From Streptomyces viridochromogenes DSM 40736 (GTDB lineage: Bacteria > Actinomycetota > Actinomycetes > Streptomycetales > Streptomycetaceae): a stretch of 39,011 nucleotides of DNA. The translations under genes and the position numbers were made by a program. The notes below the pieces were generated by a model. The model made no database searches, had not been told where the DNA came from, and saw only the letters and a program-made list of their open reading frames with translations. Location: contig NZ_GG657757.1 in the NCBI RefSeq assembly GCF_000158955.1, positions 6,981,295 through 7,020,305 of the forward strand, given 5' to 3'. Below, piece by piece: positions 25,565 to 33,514 of this stretch (within the stretch, counting starts at the first letter, position 1; the number at the start of each line of letters is the position of its first letter).

Positions 25565-26339
25565 GACGGCGGATCTCCTCACGAAGTTCTTCGGTGATCT
25601 CGACGGACAGCTCCGCCACGGCGGTGTCCTCGATGCGGCGCGGATGCGGGATGTCGACGGTCCACTCGCGTGCGACCCGACCCGGGCGGGAGGACAGCAG
25701 CACCACGCGCTGGGCGAGGCGCACCGCCTCGCGCACGTTGTGCGTGACGAACAGGACGGACACCTCCGTCTCGCGCCAGATACGGGTCAGCTCGTCGTGC
25801 AGCACGTCCCGCGTGATGGCGTCGAGCGCGGCGAACGGCTCGTCCATCAGCAGCAGCTTGCTCTCCTGGGCGAGCGCGCGGGCCAGCGCGACGCGCTGCC
25901 GCATACCGCCCGACAGCTCGTGCACCCGCTTGCGGTACGCGCCCTTCAGGCGCACCAGCTCGAGCAGCTCCTCGGCCTTGCCGCGCCGTTCGGGCTTCGG
26001 AACACCACTGAGCTTCAGCGCGAGTTCGATGTTCTTGCCCGCGGTCAGCCACGGGAACAGCGCGTGCTCCTGGAACATCAGCGCCGGGCGGCCGTCCGTG
26101 GTGATCTCGCCGGCGCTGGGCCGGTCCAGGCCGGCCACCAGGTTGAGCAGCGTGGACTTGCCGCAGCCCGAGGCCCCCAGGAGAGTGACGAACTCACCGG
26201 GCGCGACATCGAGGGTGATGTCGTCCAGGACGAGCTGCTGCCCGGCGGGGCCCGGATACGACTTCGAGACGTGTTCGATCCGGGCGGCGTGCGTGGCCGA
26301 CGCGGTGGCGTCGGCGGCCTTGGCGAGGGTCGTGGCCAT
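25551..26339 (-). CDS. sulfonate/nitrate/taurine-type ABC ATPase (SsuB-like)
   Basis: The 262-aa ATPase has Walker A GASGCGKST (55-63), the Q-loop ALMFQEHALFPW, the signature LSGGMRQR, Walker B LLLMDEPF and the switch His in LFVTHNVREA. The FQEHALFPWLT segment is typical of the NitT/TauT importers. ATG 26339 is preceded by a near-perfect AGGAGGTGAC. The substrate is inferred from the binding protein and the neighbouring cys genes. Confidence 0.93.
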   Translation of the reverse strand: MATTLAKAADATASATHAARIEHVSKSYPGPAGQQLVLDDITLDVAPGEFVTLLGASGCGKSTLLNLVAGLDRPSAGEITTDGRPALMFQEHALFPWLTAGKNIELALKLSGVPKPERRGKAEELLELVRLKGAYRKRVHELSGGMRQRVALARALAQESKLLLMDEPFAALDAITRDVLHDELTRIWRETEVSVLFVTHNVREAVRLAQRVVLLSSRPGRVAREWTVDIPHPRRIEDTAVAELSVEITEELREEIRRHGQH

Positions 26340-26383
26340 GGTCGTCACCTCCTGGGAACTCTGCAAGATGCGGCTTCGTGGGC

Positions 26384-27487
26384 TTACTTCGCGCCGAGAC
26401 CGGCGTCGTCGACCGCGGGCTCGCCCTCGGCCTTGAGGACCTTGTTCAGCGGCGCGAGGTCGTAGATGCCCTTGAGGGCGGGCTTCTGCAGCAGCCCCGC
26501 CTTCACGGCGTGCTCCGCCTCGGTGTTGAGGGTGGAGGCCAGCGGGTCGTCGGTGAACCGGATCGACTTCCACGCCGGGTCGAGCACGTCGGCGGGCAGC
26601 GCCTTGCCGGAGTCGGCCTCCAGCTGCTTGTTCGCCGCCGCCTTCGCCGCGTCCGGGTTGGCGTTGATCCACTTATTGGTCTCGACGGAGCCCTTCAGCA
26701 CCGCCTCGACGACCTTGGGGTGCTCCTTCAGGAAGTCCTGGCGCACGATGATGTTCGTGATCACGAACTTCTTGTCCGGCCACAGCGACCCCTCGTCGAG
26801 CAGCACCTTGCCGCCCTCGGCGACCAGCTTCGACGCGGTCGGCTCCGGCACCCAGGCACCGTCGACGGACCCGGACTTGTAGGCGTCCGGGGTGACCTTG
26901 TTGTCGCTGCGGACGACCGTGACATCGCCCTTGCCGCTCTGCGGGTCGACCTTCCAGCCCTGGTCCGCGGCCCAGTTGAGGAACGCGACGTCCTGCGTGT
27001 TGCCGAGCTGCGGGGTGGCGATCCGCTTGCCCTTGACGTCCTTCAGGGACTTGATCTTGTCCGGGTTGACGACGAGCTTCACCCCGCCGGACGCCGAACC
27101 GCCGATGATGCGCAGGTTCTTGCCCGCGGCCTTGGTGTAGCCGTTGATCGCGGGGGAGGGGCCGATCCAGCCGATGTCGATGGACTTGGAGTTGAGCGCC
27201 TCGATCTCGGAGGGACCGGCGTTGAAGATGGCCGGCTCGACCTTGGTAGCGCCGAGCGCCTTCTGGAAGATGCCCTTCTGCACGCCCACCAGCGCGGTGC
27301 CGTGGGTGAGGTTGCCGAAGTAGCCGATCTTGACGGTGTCGAGACCGTCGATCTTCTTCGCCCCCGCGGCCACCTTGGCGGCCCCGTCGTCCTTGGACTC
27401 GGAGCCGTAGCCGCAGGCGGCCAGCGTGAGCAGGGGAAGTGCGGCGATGGCCGCGAGGCTGCGGCGAAGAGCGGATGATGCAGGCAC
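26384..27487 (-). CDS. sulfonate-type ABC substrate-binding lipoprotein (SsuA-like)
   Basis: The 367-aa product has a lipoprotein signal with lipobox LAAC (Cys25) and the TauA/SsuA fold: VKIGYFGNLTHGTALVGVQKGIFQ, IFNAGPSEIEALNSKSIDIGWIGPSPAINGY, and GKRIATPQLGNTQDVAFLNW. It would bind a sulfonate, or another small anion, outside the cell. Linkage to sulfate reduction points to sulfur import. No sulfonate monooxygenase (ssuD, tauD) is present. GTG 27487 with AGAGGAA about 8 nt upstream. Preceded by a 222-bp gap after cysN that may hold its own promoter and a short ORF. Confidence 0.9.
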   Translation of the reverse strand: MPASSALRRSLAAIAALPLLTLAACGYGSESKDDGAAKVAAGAKKIDGLDTVKIGYFGNLTHGTALVGVQKGIFQKALGATKVEPAIFNAGPSEIEALNSKSIDIGWIGPSPAINGYTKAAGKNLRIIGGSASGGVKLVVNPDKIKSLKDVKGKRIATPQLGNTQDVAFLNWAADQGWKVDPQSGKGDVTVVRSDNKVTPDAYKSGSVDGAWVPEPTASKLVAEGGKVLLDEGSLWPDKKFVITNIIVRQDFLKEHPKVVEAVLKGSVETNKWINANPDAAKAAANKQLEADSGKALPADVLDPAWKSIRFTDDPLASTLNTEAEHAVKAGLLQKPALKGIYDLAPLNKVLKAEGEPAVDDAGLGAK

Positions 27488-27526
27488 GGGAGGTGTTCCT
27501 CTCGGAGGCCCGGCGGTCACGGTCTC

Positions 27527-27616
27527 TCAGGTCGTGGCCGGGAGGTCGGCAGGTTTTCGTCTACGGCGGTGGGGGGTGAGGGCGCGCAGGCAGTGCGCGT
27601 ACGTCAACGCACACAT
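27527..27616 (-). CDS. possible 29-aa leader ORF before the sulfonate-type importer
   Basis: ATG 27616 with GGAG 8 nt upstream opens a 29-codon frame starting MCALTYAHCLRALTPHRRRR, with cysteines at positions 2 and 9, ending 39 bp before the binding-protein start. Cysteine-rich short ORFs upstream of sulfur genes can act as cysteine-starvation sensors. It lacks the RRHVDL motif of the leader at 33388, so this is only a candidate. Confidence 0.35.
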   Translation of the reverse strand: MCALTYAHCLRALTPHRRRRKPADLPATT

Positions 27617-27709
27617 CGCGCCACTCCGCCCTGCCCGCTGCCGAGAGAACCGCTGCCGACGCGGCCGCCCTCCTTCGCGAACGAGGAGTAGAAGTCGGGG
27701 GAGTTCATG

Positions 27710-29044
27710 TCAGAAGTCCCACCCGTCGTCCTCGGCCTCGTCCTTGACGGGCTCCGGGGAGGCGAAGGACTCGCCGACCATGCCCGCGGTGAGGGTCTGG
27801 CCGTCGTTCGGGTCGATCAGGATGAAGGAGCCGGTGCGCCGCGAGTCGGAGTAGGAGTCGACCGGCAGCGGCTCGGCGGTACGGATCTTCACCCGGCCGA
27901 TGTCGTTGGCGACGAGCTGTCCCGGGTGCGGGTGCAGGGACAGGTCGTCGAGCGTGAGCCGGGACGGGATGTCCTTGACGATCGCCTTGACCGTGCGGGT
28001 GCCGTGCTTCAGCAGCACCCGGTGGTTGACGGTCAGCGGGGCGTCCGCGACATGGCAGACGGTCGCCTCGATGTCCTGCGTGGTCGCGGGCGCGTCCTTG
28101 CTCGGCACGATCAGGTCGCCGCGCGAGATGTCGATGTCGTCCTCCAGCAGGAGGGTCACCGACTGTGTCGTCCAGGCGACGTCGACCGGCTCGCCCAGCA
28201 GGTCGATGCCGGCAACCTTCGAGGTGCGGCCCGAGGGCAGGACGGTGACCTCCTCGCCGACGTGGAAGGAACCGGCGGCGATCTGACCGGCGTACCCCCG
28301 GTAGTCGGGGTGCTCGGCGCTCCGCGGCCGGATCACGTACTGCACGGGCAGCCGGGCGTGGCAGTGGCTCAGGTCGTGGCTGACCGGCACCGTCTCCAGG
28401 TGCTCCAGCACGGTCGGGCCGCCGTACCAGTCCATGTTCGCGGAAGGCTCCACCACGTTGTCGCCGACCAGCGCCGAGATCGGGATCGCGGTGACCTCGG
28501 GGACGCCCAGCTCCGTCGCGTACGCCGTGAACTCCTCGGCGATTCCCGCGAACACCTTCTCCTCGTAGTCGACGAGGTCCATCTTGTTGACCGCGAGGAC
28601 CACGTGCGGGACGCGCAGCAGGGCGGCGAGGGCGGCGTGCCGGCGGGTCTGCTCGACGACGCCGTTGCGGGCGTCGACCAGGATGACCGTCAGCTCGGCG
28701 GTGGAGGCACCGGTGACCATGTTCCGCGTGTACTGCACATGGCCGGGGGTGTCGGCGAGGATGAACCGCCGCAGGGGTGTGGCGAAGTAGCGGTACGCCA
28801 CGTCGATGGTGATGCCCTGCTCCCGCTCGGCCCGCAGACCGTCCGTCAGCAGCGCGAGGTCCGGCGCCTCCTGGCCCCGGCTCGCGGAGGCGCGCTCCAC
28901 GGCCTCCAGCTGGTCGGTGAGGACCGACTTGGAGTCGTGCAGCAGCCGGCCCACGAGGGTGGACTTGCCGTCGTCGACGGAACCGGCGGTGGCGAACCGC
29001 AGCAGGGTGGTCTCCGAGAGTTCCTCGGTGGTGACGGTGCTCAT
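27710..29044 (-). CDS. cysN: sulfate adenylyltransferase GTPase subunit (CysN)
   Basis: With CysD, CysN makes adenosine 5'-phosphosulfate (APS) from ATP and sulfate, driving the reaction by GTP hydrolysis. The 444-aa product has the EF-Tu-like G domain: G1 AGSVDDGKSTLVGRLL, G3 ADTPGHVQYTRNM, G4 VNKMDL, and the G2 region EREQGITIDVAYRYF, then beta-barrel domains to about residue 430. The length shows that no APS kinase is fused, which fits the separate cysC. ATG 29044 lies two bp after the cysD stop. Confidence 0.95.
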   Translation of the reverse strand: MSTVTTEELSETTLLRFATAGSVDDGKSTLVGRLLHDSKSVLTDQLEAVERASASRGQEAPDLALLTDGLRAEREQGITIDVAYRYFATPLRRFILADTPGHVQYTRNMVTGASTAELTVILVDARNGVVEQTRRHAALAALLRVPHVVLAVNKMDLVDYEEKVFAGIAEEFTAYATELGVPEVTAIPISALVGDNVVEPSANMDWYGGPTVLEHLETVPVSHDLSHCHARLPVQYVIRPRSAEHPDYRGYAGQIAAGSFHVGEEVTVLPSGRTSKVAGIDLLGEPVDVAWTTQSVTLLLEDDIDISRGDLIVPSKDAPATTQDIEATVCHVADAPLTVNHRVLLKHGTRTVKAIVKDIPSRLTLDDLSLHPHPGQLVANDIGRVKIRTAEPLPVDSYSDSRRTGSFILIDPNDGQTLTAGMVGESFASPEPVKDEAEDDGWDF

Positions 29045-29046
29045 CT

Positions 29047-29985
29047 CTAGAAGTACCCCTCGCGCTTGCGGTCTTCCATCGCGGCTTCGGACATCTTGTC
29101 GTCGGCGCGGGTGGCGCCGCGCTCGGTGAGCCGGGAGGCGGCGATCTCGACGATCACCTTCTCGATGGTGTCGGCCTCGGAGTCGACGGCTCCGGTGCAG
29201 GACATGTCACCGACCGTGCGGTAGCGCACCAGGCGCTTCTCGACGGTCTCGCCGTCCTTGGGCCCGCCCCACTCGCCGGCGGTCAGCCACATGCCGGCGC
29301 GCTTGAACACCTCGCGCTCGTGCGCGTAGTAGATCTGCGGCAGTTCGATGCCCTCGCGGGCGATGTACTGCCACACGTCCAGCTCGGTCCAGTTGGACAG
29401 CGGGAACACGCGCACGTGCTCGCCGGGGGCGTGCCGGCCGTTGTACAGGTTCCACAGCTCGGGGCGCTGACGGCGCGGGTCCCACTGGGAGAACTCGTCC
29501 CGCAGCGAGAACACCCGCTCCTTGGCCCGGGCCTTCTCCTCGTCGCGCCGTCCGCCGCCGAAGACGGCGTCGAACTTCTCCGCCTGGATCTTCTCGGTCA
29601 GCGGCAGCGTCTGCAGCGGGTTGCGGGTGCCGTCCGGGCGCTCCTTGAGCACACCACGGTCGATGTAGTCCTGCACGGAGGCGACGTGCAGCCGCAGCCC
29701 GTGCTCGGCGACCGTGCGGTCCCGGTAGTCGAGGACCTCCGGGAAGTTGTGCCCGGTGTCCACGTGCAGCAGCGAGAACGGCACCGACGCCGGCCGGAAG
29801 GCCTTCAGCGCCAGGTGCAGCATGACGATGGAGTCCTTGCCGCCGGAGAACAGGATCACCGGCCGCTCGAACTCGCCCGCCACCTCGCGGAAGATGTGCA
29901 CCGCCTCGGACTCGAGGGCGTCGAGGTGGGAGAGCGCGTACGGGCTGTCAGTCCCCTCGGAAACGGTGGCGACGGTCGTCGTCAT
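29047..29985 (-). CDS. cysD: sulfate adenylyltransferase subunit CysD
   Basis: CysD is the PP-loop ATP pyrophosphatase subunit that adenylates sulfate. The 312-aa product has the PP motif VILFSGGKDSIVMLHLA, LHVDTGHNFPEVLDYRD, FGGGRRDEEKARAKERVFS and the C-terminal MSEAAMEDRKREGYF. ATG 29985 with AAAGGGGAC upstream; it overlaps the cysC stop (ATGA). Confidence 0.96.
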   Translation of the reverse strand: MTTTVATVSEGTDSPYALSHLDALESEAVHIFREVAGEFERPVILFSGGKDSIVMLHLALKAFRPASVPFSLLHVDTGHNFPEVLDYRDRTVAEHGLRLHVASVQDYIDRGVLKERPDGTRNPLQTLPLTEKIQAEKFDAVFGGGRRDEEKARAKERVFSLRDEFSQWDPRRQRPELWNLYNGRHAPGEHVRVFPLSNWTELDVWQYIAREGIELPQIYYAHEREVFKRAGMWLTAGEWGGPKDGETVEKRLVRYRTVGDMSCTGAVDSEADTIEKVIVEIAASRLTERGATRADDKMSEAAMEDRKREGYF

Positions 29986-30545
29986 GCCAGTCCCCTTTCG
30001 CTGAGCAGGGCGTACACGGACGCCGCGGACTCCTGCACGGTCTGGTTCTGCGACTCGATGCGCAGGTCGGGCGACTCGGGCGCCTCGTACGGGTCGTCGA
30101 CGCCGGTGAGCCCGGTGAGCTCGCCCGCGGCCTGCTTGGCGTACAGGCCCTTCACGTCCCGCTCGCTGCACACCTCGACCGGAGTCGCCACGTGGATCTC
30201 CAGGTAGGCCGTGCCGCCCGCCTGGTGACGCTTGCGCACCGCCTCGCGGCTGTCCTGGTAGGGCGCGATGACCGGGACGAGGGCGAGCACGCCGTTGCGG
30301 GCGAGCAGTTCGGCGACGAAGCCGATCCGCTGCACGTTGGTGTGCCGGTCCTCGCGGCTGAAGCCGAGGCCCGCCGAGATGAACTCGCGGATCTCGTCGC
30401 CGTCGAGCACCTCGACGCGGTGGCCCTCGGCGCGCAGCCGGCCGGCCAGCTCGTGGGCGATGGTGGTCTTGCCGGCACTCGGCAGACCCGTGAGCCAGAC
30501 GGTGGCTCCGGTCGTCACGTCGCTCTCCTGAATCGTCGTCGTCAT
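29982..30545 (-). CDS. cysC: adenylylsulfate kinase (CysC)
   Basis: APS kinase phosphorylates APS to PAPS. The 187-aa product has the P-loop GLPSAGKTTIAHELA, LDGDEIREFISAGLGFSREDR, IAPYQDSREAVR, and the family end NQTVQESAASVYALLSERGL. Its presence next to an APS-type reductase suggests that PAPS is made for sulfotransfer rather than for reduction. ATG 30545 overlaps the cysH stop (ATGA). Confidence 0.95.
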   Translation of the reverse strand: MTTTIQESDVTTGATVWLTGLPSAGKTTIAHELAGRLRAEGHRVEVLDGDEIREFISAGLGFSREDRHTNVQRIGFVAELLARNGVLALVPVIAPYQDSREAVRKRHQAGGTAYLEIHVATPVEVCSERDVKGLYAKQAAGELTGLTGVDDPYEAPESPDLRIESQNQTVQESAASVYALLSERGLA

Positions 30546-31252
30546 CCGTGCAGTCCGCACTCGGTCTTGCTGCGGCCCGCCCAGCGGCCTGCGCGCGCGT
30601 CCTCGCCCTCCAGCACCCGGCGGGTGCAGGGGGCGCAGCCGACGGAGGCGTAGCCGTCCATCAGCAGCGGGTTCGTCAGGACGCCGTGCTCGGTGACGTA
30701 GGCGTCCACGTCGTCCTGGGTCCAGCGGGCGATGGGGGAGATCTTGACCTTCTGCCGCTTCTCGTCCCAGCCGACCACCGGGGTGTTCGCCCGGGTCGGG
30801 GACTCGTCGCGGCGCAGACCGGTCGCCCAGGCCTGGTAGTCCTTCAGGCCCTCTTCAAGCGGCTGGACCTTGCGCAGCTTGCAGCACAGGTCCGGGTTGC
30901 GGTCGTGCAGCTTCGGGCCGTACTCCGCGTCCTGCTCGGCGACCGTCTGGCGCGGGGTGAGCGTGATGACGTTGACGTCCATCACGGCGTCGACCGCGTC
31001 ACGGGTGCCGATGGTCTCCTCGAAGTGGTAGCCGGTGTCGAGGAACACCACGTCCACGCCGGGCATCGCACGGGAGGCGAGGTGGGCGACCACCGCGTCC
31101 TCCATGGAGGAGGTCACGCAGAAGCGCTTGCCGAACGTCTCGGCCGCCCACTGGAGGATCTCCAGGGCGGAGGCGTCCTCCAGGTCGCGGCCCGCCTGCT
31201 CGGCGAGCGCCTTCAGGTCCTCGGTGGTGCGCTGTTCCTGGGTGGTCGTCAT
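30542..31252 (-). CDS. cysH: APS reductase (CysH, iron-sulfur type)
   Basis: CysH reduces activated sulfate to sulfite with thioredoxin. The 236-aa product has the PP-loop-like VTSSMEDAVVAHLA and LDTGYHFEETI, and two cysteine pairs, DLCCKLRKV and GCAPCTRRV, which ligate a 4Fe-4S cluster. That pattern marks adenylylsulfate (APS) rather than PAPS reductases. The catalytic cysteine is in the C-terminal KTECGLHG. ATG 31252 overlaps the stop of the small gene before it (ATGA). Confidence 0.95.
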   Translation of the reverse strand: MTTTQEQRTTEDLKALAEQAGRDLEDASALEILQWAAETFGKRFCVTSSMEDAVVAHLASRAMPGVDVVFLDTGYHFEETIGTRDAVDAVMDVNVITLTPRQTVAEQDAEYGPKLHDRNPDLCCKLRKVQPLEEGLKDYQAWATGLRRDESPTRANTPVVGWDEKRQKVKISPIARWTQDDVDAYVTEHGVLTNPLLMDGYASVGCAPCTRRVLEGEDARAGRWAGRSKTECGLHG

Positions 31253-31428
31253 ATCTGTGCCCCTCCGGAGTCGGATCGCTTCAGCCCCTGGGACAGCAGC
31301 CCGAGGAACTTCAGCTGGAAGGCTCGACTGCACGCCGCGCATTCCCAGGCGCCGTGCTTCTCCTCGCTCGGACGCAGGTCCTCGTCACCGCAGTACGGGC
31401 AGTAGAAGGGTGCCGCGCGCTCGCTCAC
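31249..31428 (-). CDS. 59-aa four-cysteine protein of the cys operon
   Basis: A short gene coupled on both sides by 4-bp overlaps: GTG inside the sulfite-reductase stop (GTGA) and TGA inside the cysH start (ATGA). The product has two CxxC pairs 19 residues apart, FYCPYCGDE and WECAACSRAF, a zinc-ribbon or rubredoxin-like arrangement, then FQLKFLGLLSQGL. It could bind zinc or a single iron; an electron-transfer or scaffolding role beside the two iron-sulfur reductases is an inference. Small proteins at this place are, I believe, conserved in Streptomyces cys operons, but the function is unknown. Confidence 0.8.
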   Translation of the reverse strand: MSERAAPFYCPYCGDEDLRPSEEKHGAWECAACSRAFQLKFLGLLSQGLKRSDSGGAQI

Positions 31429-33122
31429 GACAGGGCCTCCTCGCTGGCCCGGGCCGCCCAGGTGGCGAACCGCTCGCCGTCCTCGCGCTCCGCCTCGAAC
31501 CGCTTCAGGACGCGCTCGATGTAGTCGGGCAGCTCCTCGGAGGTGACCTTCAGACCGCGCACCTTGCGGCCGAACCCGGCCTCCAGGCCGAGCGCGCCGC
31601 CGAGGTGCACCTGGTAGCCCTCGACCTGCTCGCCCTCGCTGTTCACGACCAGCTGGCCCTTGAGACCGATGTCCGCGACCTGGATACGGGCGCAGGCGTT
31701 CGGGCAGCCGTTGAGGTTGATGGTGAGCGGCTCGTCGAAGTCCGGCAGACGGCGCTCCAGTTCGTCGATCAGCTGCGAACCGCGCTGCTTGGTCTCGACG
31801 ATGGCGAGCTTGCAGAACTCGATGCCGGTGCAGGCCATGGTGCCGCGCCGGAAGGAGGACGGCCGGGCGGTGAGGTCGAGCGCCTCCAGGCCCTCCACCA
31901 GCGACTCGACCTTGTCCTCCTCGACATCGAGGACGATCATCTTCTGCTCGACGGTGGTGCGCACCCGGCCCGAGCCGTGGGCCTCGGCGAGGTCGGCGAT
32001 CTTCGTGATGGTCGCGCCGTCGACGCGTCCCACGCGCGGGGCGAAGCCCACGTAGAACCGGCCGTCGTTCTGCCGGTGCACACCGATGTGGTCGCGCCAC
32101 TGCTGGGACGGCTGCTCGGGGGCCGGGCCGTCGACCAGCTTGCGCTTCAGGTACTCGTCCTCCAGCACCTGCCGGAACTTCTCCGCGCCCCAGTCGGCGA
32201 CGAGGAACTTCAGACGGGCACGGGTACGCAGCCGGCGGTAGCCGTAGTCACGGAAGATCGACAGGACGCCCTCGTAGACGTCCGGGACCTCGTCGATCGA
32301 CACCCAGGTGCCGAGGCGCACGCCCAGCTTGGGGTTGGTGGACAGGCCGCCGCCGACCCACACGTCGAAGCCCGGACCGTGCTCGGGGTGCACGACGCCG
32401 ACGAACGCCACGTCGTTGATCTCGTGCACCACGTCCAGCACCGGCGAGCCCGAGATCGCGGTCTTGAACTTCCGCGGGAGGTTCGAGTACGCGGGGTTGT
32501 TCAGGACGCGGCGCTTCATCTCCTCCAGGGCCGGGGTGGCGTCGATGATCTCGTCCGCGGCGATACCGGCGACGGGCGAGCCGATCATCACACGCGGGGT
32601 GTCGCCGCACGCGGTGACCGTGGACAGGCCGACGCCCTCCAGCCGGTTCCAGATCTCGGGCACGTCCTCGATCCGGATCCAGTGGTACTGCACGTTCTGC
32701 CGGTCGGTGATGTCGGCCGTGCCGCGCGCGAACTCCTGGGAGACCTCACCGATGACCCGCAGCTGCTGGGTGGTCAGCGCCCCGCCGTCGATGCGGACGC
32801 GCAGCATGAAGTACTCGTCGTCCAGCTCCTCCGGCTCCAGGATCGCCGTCTTGCCGCCGTCGATCCCGGGGCGGCGCTGGGTGTACAGGCCCCACCAGCG
32901 CATCCGGCCGCGCAGGTCGTTCGGGTCGATCGAGTCGAAGCCCCGCTTGGAGTAGATCGTCTCAATGCGTGTCCGCACATTGAGACCGTCGTCATCCTTC
33001 TTGAACTGCTCGTTGCCGTTGAGCGGGGTGTGGTGTCCCACGGCCCACTGACCCTCACCGCGGTGACGGCTCACCTTGCGGCGGGGAGTCGCGGCGGCAG
33101 GCTTCTGCGGGGTGGCGGCCAT
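31425..33122 (-). CDS. sirA: ferredoxin-dependent sulfite reductase
   Basis: Reduces sulfite to sulfide with six electrons from ferredoxin, using siroheme and a 4Fe-4S cluster. The 565-aa product has two ferrodoxin-like/reductase repeats and the cluster cysteines ACTGIEFCKLA (Cys431, Cys437) and NGCPNACAR (Cys473, Cys477). Tyr80 (GLYTQRR) and Cys172 (ACGDTPR) are 92 residues apart, the same separation as the Tyr69-Cys161 crosslink of the M. tuberculosis sulfite reductase, which marks it as sulfite rather than nitrite specific. ATG 33122 with AAGGAC 9-10 nt upstream. First gene of the cys operon, behind a leader peptide. Confidence 0.93.
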   Translation of the reverse strand: MAATPQKPAAATPRRKVSRHRGEGQWAVGHHTPLNGNEQFKKDDDGLNVRTRIETIYSKRGFDSIDPNDLRGRMRWWGLYTQRRPGIDGGKTAILEPEELDDEYFMLRVRIDGGALTTQQLRVIGEVSQEFARGTADITDRQNVQYHWIRIEDVPEIWNRLEGVGLSTVTACGDTPRVMIGSPVAGIAADEIIDATPALEEMKRRVLNNPAYSNLPRKFKTAISGSPVLDVVHEINDVAFVGVVHPEHGPGFDVWVGGGLSTNPKLGVRLGTWVSIDEVPDVYEGVLSIFRDYGYRRLRTRARLKFLVADWGAEKFRQVLEDEYLKRKLVDGPAPEQPSQQWRDHIGVHRQNDGRFYVGFAPRVGRVDGATITKIADLAEAHGSGRVRTTVEQKMIVLDVEEDKVESLVEGLEALDLTARPSSFRRGTMACTGIEFCKLAIVETKQRGSQLIDELERRLPDFDEPLTINLNGCPNACARIQVADIGLKGQLVVNSEGEQVEGYQVHLGGALGLEAGFGRKVRGLKVTSEELPDYIERVLKRFEAEREDGERFATWAARASEEALS

Positions 33123-33159
33123 GGTTGATACGTCCTTCGGGACAGCAGTGGGCAGGGGT

Positions 33160-33174
33160 CGGCGCGTAGCGCCG
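33160..33174 (-). promoter_or_regulatory. GC hairpin between leader peptide and sirA
   Basis: CGGCGC (33160-33165) and GCGCCG (33169-33174) pair over a 3-nt loop, 38 nt before the sirA ATG and after the leader ORF. Candidate attenuator element; no U tract follows. Confidence 0.35.
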
Positions 33175-33304
33175 TCGATGAGGGGTGGCGGTCGGGTGAC
33201 GGGCGGGAGGCTCTGACCTGCGCGCGCGGGCGCATGGGCATAGGGCGCGTCGTTGCGCAGGAATGAGGAGAGGAAGGGGTCTGTCGGGCGCGGGCTGAGT
33301 ACTC

Positions 33305-33388
33305 TCAGAGCGCCGGACAGATGGCGCTGGACATGCGGCCGAGGTCGACGTGCCGTCGACTCACCAAGGCGATTCCAGTTCCAGACAT
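33305..33388 (-). CDS. RRHVDL-type leader peptide of the cys operon (27 aa)
   Basis: ATG 33388 opens a 27-codon frame containing SRRHVDLGRMSSAIC and ending PAL. This RRHVDL...SA-x-C motif is that of the short Streptomyces leader peptides found upstream of sulfur and cysteine genes, with one cysteine near the C-terminus. A ribosome waiting for charged Cys-tRNA at that codon would report cysteine shortage. It is in a different frame from the long reading frame that overlaps it, and the motif itself is the main evidence. Confidence 0.75.
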   Translation of the reverse strand: MSGTGIALVSRRHVDLGRMSSAICPAL

Positions 33389-33410
33389 GACGGAAGCGTG
33401 TCACGGCGAT

Positions 33411-33425
33411 CTGGACACAGTCCAG
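33411..33425. promoter_or_regulatory. dyad in the cys promoter region
   Basis: CTGGAC ACA GTCCAG, perfect 6-bp arms around 3 bp, 22 bp upstream of the leader ATG. Possible repressor or activator site. Confidence 0.35.
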
Positions 33426-33440
33426 CTTCGTCCAAGATTC

Positions 33441-33477
33441 GGACATCCGTGTCTCGGAATCCAAGACACGGGTGTCC
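33441..33477. repeat. 37-bp inverted repeat between the GNAT gene and the cys leader
   Basis: Arms GGACATCCGTGTCT (33441-33454) and AGACACGGGTGTCC (33464-33477) match at 13 of 14 positions, around a 9-bp centre. It lies 38 bp after the GNAT stop on the minus strand, so it could end that transcript; its place before the cys promoter also suits an operator. Confidence 0.6.
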
Positions 33478-33514
33478 TTGGTCACATTCGGGTACTTCGG
33501 GGTGTCCGTACTGG

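Larger units (their letters stand above)
33123..33514. other. 392-bp leader and control region of the cys operon
   Basis: No ordinary gene; on the minus strand, in order, it holds a long inverted repeat (33477-33441), a small dyad (33425-33411) near a weak promoter TTGGAC / AGATCG-like sequence, a leader-peptide ORF (33388-33305), and a GC hairpin (33174-33160) just before sirA. Confidence 0.7.

Noticed and set aside
27488..27709. SAM or cobalamin riboswitch before the sulfonate-type importer
   Set aside because: I could not find the conserved cores of either class; a short ORF is the better candidate.
31035..33128. A 697-codon plus-strand frame
   Set aside because: Antisense to sirA and cysH, with no ribosome site or recognisable domain.
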